Source: Aphis gossypii
Lineage: Eukaryota; Arthropoda; Insecta; Hemiptera; Aphididae
Direction: 5' to 3'
DNA: 64,000 nt
Assembly (NCBI RefSeq): GCF_020184175.1
Contig: NC_065531.1
Location: 61,086,806-61,150,805, forward strand
Shown one piece after another: positions 60,660-64,000 of the stretch. The notes below the pieces were generated by a model, which saw only the letters and a list, made by a program, of their open reading frames with translations, was not told where the DNA came from and did not search any database. Within the stretch, counting starts at the first letter, position 1. Each line of letters begins with the position of its first letter. The position numbers were made by a program, and so were the translations under genes.

Positions 60660-61474
60660 ATGACTGATAATAATATTAATAATAAGCAAGGATTATCTAC
60701 ATTTTTCATGTGGTGGAATGAGAGAAACTATAACTTCAGAAAAATGGCAAAAGTAAATAAAGAGAAGTGGTGCTGTGCAAAATGCAAGTCGTTGGCCATT
60801 AACACGAGTATTACGCTAGAGGACGATTCTTTTGTAGGCTCTAATGAAACTTTATCAAACTTAACTGAGTCGGTAAAATTTATGAGAAATCAATTTGATA
60901 TGTTTGGTAAACAATTATCGGAGGTCCTGAATTCTATCAAAAAATTTAAAAAAGAAAATGAAAGCCTAAAAGAAATTAACTGCAAATTAAATGTTGATAT
61001 TGGTAGTCTGACTAAAAAAATTAATGTATTGGAACAAAATGCGGCGCAATTATATGCAATGTGGAGATAATCGGAGTGCCTGAACAAAAAAATGAGAATT
61101 GTGTGGAAGTTTTCGAAAATATTGCTACCAAACTGGGCGTTAAGTTATCAGTATTAAATGCTTTCCGGATGTATTCGAAATTTAGTAATAGACCGAAAAA
61201 AATTTTTGCAAAGCTAAACTCATTAGAAAATAAGCAACAATTAATGGAGTTCGCCAAGAAAAGGAAACTAAACACTAAACACGTGAATAAAAACTAGGAA
61301 AATGGTAATATTTTCATTAATAATGAGCTGACAGCGTTTAATAGAGATTTATTTTTTAAGACTAGAATGTTTGCAAAATCTAATAATTTCAAATTTATAT
61401 GGTTTAAGGATTTAAAAATATTTATAAAAAAAGATGAAAATTCTGAAGCTTATATATTGTACAGGACGATTTAG
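60660..61474 (+). pseudogene. Retrotransposon ORF1 remnant
   Basis: It is an open frame of 136 codons with a Cys-containing start (KEKWCCAKC, reminiscent of a truncated PHD-like finger) and a coiled coil. A frameshift near 61060 leads into IEIIGVPEQKNE and a region ending AKKRKL. After a TAG comes a third piece, FINNELTAFNRDLFFKTR. The order matches ORF1 proteins of insect LINEs that carry a baculovirus-FP-like domain. At least two disruptions are visible. Confidence 0.65.
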
Positions 61475-61639
61475 ATCTATCCAAACTATTATAATTTAAA
61501 ATGTTAAACAATATTTGTCGAATTGTAATAATTATCTTTATATCATGAATAATATTAATGTATTAAATAATTATCTAGGTTATAAAACCAATTATTTCGA
61601 ATCATTTACGGAATTCATAAAAAGGTATGAGTTTATTAA

Positions 61640-63903
61640 TAGGTAATAAGTTTATAAGTGTTTTTTGTTGTAATATTAGGAGCATTAATGCTCATTTTGA
61701 TGAATTTGTCCTGTTTATAAATAGTGAAAATAACCTTTTAAATTTAGATGTTATAATATTTACCGAAACCAGGCATACAGTAGAGAACTGTAATTATTAG
61801 ATTCCTGGTTACAATTTGCACTTTTCAACGTAGGTATAAGAGAAATCAAAATGATGGTATAGTTGTATTTATAAAGGAAAATTTATTAATAGAAATGTAT
61901 GAATATAGATATTTAGTGGCAAACTTTTTAAAGCTAAAATTATTAATTAATGATACTCATTTTAATGTTTTGTGTGTATACAGATCTCCTCTAGTGAAAT
62001 AGCAGAGTTTTTAATCTCGATAGATAATATTTTAAAAGATGATTGCAAGTTAAATGGTTATTATATGATAATTGGTGACTTGAATATTAATATTTGTAGG
62101 TAACATAATTAATAATGATTATCTCGATATTTTATCGGCACACGGTTTTAGCTCTTTTATTAATGTATAATATACAAGGACTCCTCTGGGATGTTCACAT
62201 TCTTGTTTAGATCACATATTTATAAAGTGTAATAATTATGTAGATAATAGAGTAGAGACAGGTGTCATACAAACAAATATTTCTGATCATTATTCCACAA
62301 TCCACAGTAATTGCTTTAGAATTTAAGAACAAAGCTTTATCATTGGGTAATAATGTATACAAAACAATTGATTATAAGAAGTTAAATGAATTGTTAAAAA
62401 TAGGAAACTGGTCGGAGTTATTTAACACTAATGTTAATGATTGTTATGATATTTTTATGGATAAAATTGTAAATGCGATAAATTCAGTGACAATACTTAA
62501 AAAATCTAATGCGAAAAATAATCAATTAAAAGAATGGATGACTTTTGGTCTGTTACGCTCTTTACGTAGAAAAAATGCTTTATCTTTAAAAGTAAAAAAA
62601 CACCCAAATAATGTTAATTTGCGTTCATATTATATAAAATACAGAAATATTTTCACTAGTTTTAAGAACTTCTAAAAATAATTTTTATAAAAAAAAATTT
62701 ACTGATGTATCATATGGTCCAAAATTAACGTGGAAATTAATATAAGAGTTCACTTTGTCTAAAAATATAAAAGGTGATGCAATTAAAACATTAATCCATA
62801 ATAATGAACATATTCCTTCAGAGGATCCGGTGAGAGTTTCAAATCTGTTTAACGAATTTTTTATTAATATTGGTACCTAGTAACCTTGCAAGTAAAATAA
62901 AAAATTCGAATTTGATTTATGATGAACCTAGCACAATTGCCTCATTTGTCATGATTTTTAAAAAGAAAATTAACATACATGAAATTGCAAAAATAATAAT
63001 TTGAATGATGATACTGCTGCAGGTTTTGATTTGAGTTTCTGTGAAAACATTAAAGGCTATTGCTACAAATATAATTGAACCTCTAACATAATCTATAATC
63101 TAAGTATTTCTGAAAGTACATTTCTTGACAAACTTAAACTTGCAATTATCAAACCTTTATATAAAAATGGTGACTCAACGAACATTAATAATTATAGACC
63201 AATATTGATGATAAGCAATTGCGCTAAAATATTAGAGAAAATTATTAAGTATAGATTAGTAGAGTTTTTGGAAAAGAATAATTTATTGTCTAAAAATCAA
63301 TTTGGTTTTAGACCCAGGTTAGGCACAGAAAATGCACTGTATACAATGCTAGTAAATTCATGTATGATGCGCTTGACATCAACAATAAAGCAATGGCAAT
63401 ATTTTTAGATCTAGCTAAAGCCTTTGATACGGTAAACCATATTGAACTATGTAACATTTTGCCAAGTTTTGGTATAAATAATAGTAGTTACTAGTTTAAA
63501 ATGGTTTATAAGTTATTTAAATAACAGGAAACAAATTGTGCAAATTATGAACTCCTCAGGTGCAGAATTGAGTATTAACTGTAGCCTGTAGGGCCCGTTA
63601 TTGTTCATATTATACATTAATTCAATATGTGATTTAAAAATTGATGGACAAATCATAACTTATGCTGATGACATATGTCTCTTGTTTTCCGGTGTGTCGT
63701 GGAAAGATGTTCGTTTAAAAGCAGCTAAAGAATTTAAAAAAGTGATTAATTACCTAAACCATAGAAAACTCTCAATTAATTATAAAAAAACAAACTTTAT
63801 AAATTTTTCAATCAACATAGATGAGAACAATCATGATGATTTAAAACTTTGTTTTTGTGGGAATGTAGATAATTGTAATGACAGCATGTCGCATGTGTCA
63901 TAA
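61640..63903 (+). pseudogene. Retrotransposon ORF2 remnant: endonuclease and reverse transcriptase
   Basis: Successive fragments in changing frames give the endonuclease and RT motifs named for the whole element. The longest intact pieces are 62262-62675 (with KEWMTFGLLRSLRRKN, the spacer before RT) and 63601-63903 (RT palm with YADD). It would make a DNA copy from RNA if intact, but it clearly is not. Confidence 0.8.
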
Positions 63904-64000
63904 AATATCACAGATTTCTATTAAGAACTAGATAGCGAATTCCTGCTATCAATTGAAGCCAGGTTTTCGGTTGGCATTATATGATGGTATTTTATATGGT

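Larger units (their letters stand above)
60660..64000 (+). mobile_element. Decayed non-LTR retrotransposon (Jockey/CR1-like), truncated by the window end
   Basis: Order and content are those of a LINE: ORF1 remnant, AP-type endonuclease remnant (about 61640-62310), connecting region (62262-62675) and reverse transcriptase (63100-63900). Reverse-transcriptase signatures seen are NNYRPI, NQFGFRP, FLDLAKAFDTVNH and YADDICLLF. Endonuclease signatures are NIRSINAHFDE, FTETRH, GDLNINI and SDHYS. Stops and frameshifts are frequent throughout, so it is inactive. The 3' end is not in the window. Confidence 0.85.

Overview
The window looks like nuclear DNA of an aphid (Hemiptera). It is very AT-rich with GC-rich coding islands. 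Words such as TAGGTACCTA are frequent, introns are either very short (60-95 bp) or many kilobases, and remnants of hAT, mariner, pogo-like and Jockey/CR1-like elements are dense. The aphid assignment is inference from sequence character, because no ribosomal, mitochondrial or other marker gene is present. All recognised host genes lie on the minus strand.

Layout. (1) 1-8.3 kb is AT-rich intergenic DNA with two doubtful small ORFs, one MITE and a CpG-richer patch near 0.36-0.73 kb. (2) 8.3-31.5 kb holds a gene for a two-pass membrane protein of the TMEM200 type. Its three coding exons are at 14.98, 11.07 and 9.55-8.3 kb. A likely non-coding first exon lies at about 30.9-31.0 kb, next to a CpG-rich promoter-like patch, so the first intron is about 16 kb. 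That intron holds AT-rich tandem repeats and a 58-codon ORF of unusual composition. (3) 31.5-37.1 kb is intergenic, with a mariner transposase remnant, a hAT-type MITE and a CpG-rich patch containing a 22-bp palindrome. (4) 37.1-48.4 kb holds two complete Rab-like small-GTPase exon sets, head to tail. They are separated by a phase-0 linker exon, and only the downstream set ends in a prenylation motif (CSC). The exons can be read as one 464-residue double-GTPase protein. A nested transposon of about 3 kb sits in an intron. (5) 49.3-58.8 kb holds a 16-exon gene made only of KH domains. The domains match the first two KH domains of Imp/IGF2BP, repeated as five KH1-KH2 pairs (ten KH domains, 980 residues). 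Three internal units are near-identical 815-816 bp tandem copies, introns included. (6) 58.9-60.6 kb is intergenic, with an unidentified 106-codon ORF containing a strong hairpin. (7) 60.6-64 kb is a decayed non-LTR retrotransposon on the plus strand that runs off the window.

The most interesting content is the pair of adjacent, lineage-specific amplifications: the KH1-KH2 polymer, in which the amplified copies carry acidic GxxG loops, and the tandem Rab domains. Exon phases, lengths and GT-AG sites were checked by hand and are internally consistent. Expression, homologue searches and splice joins could not be tested here.
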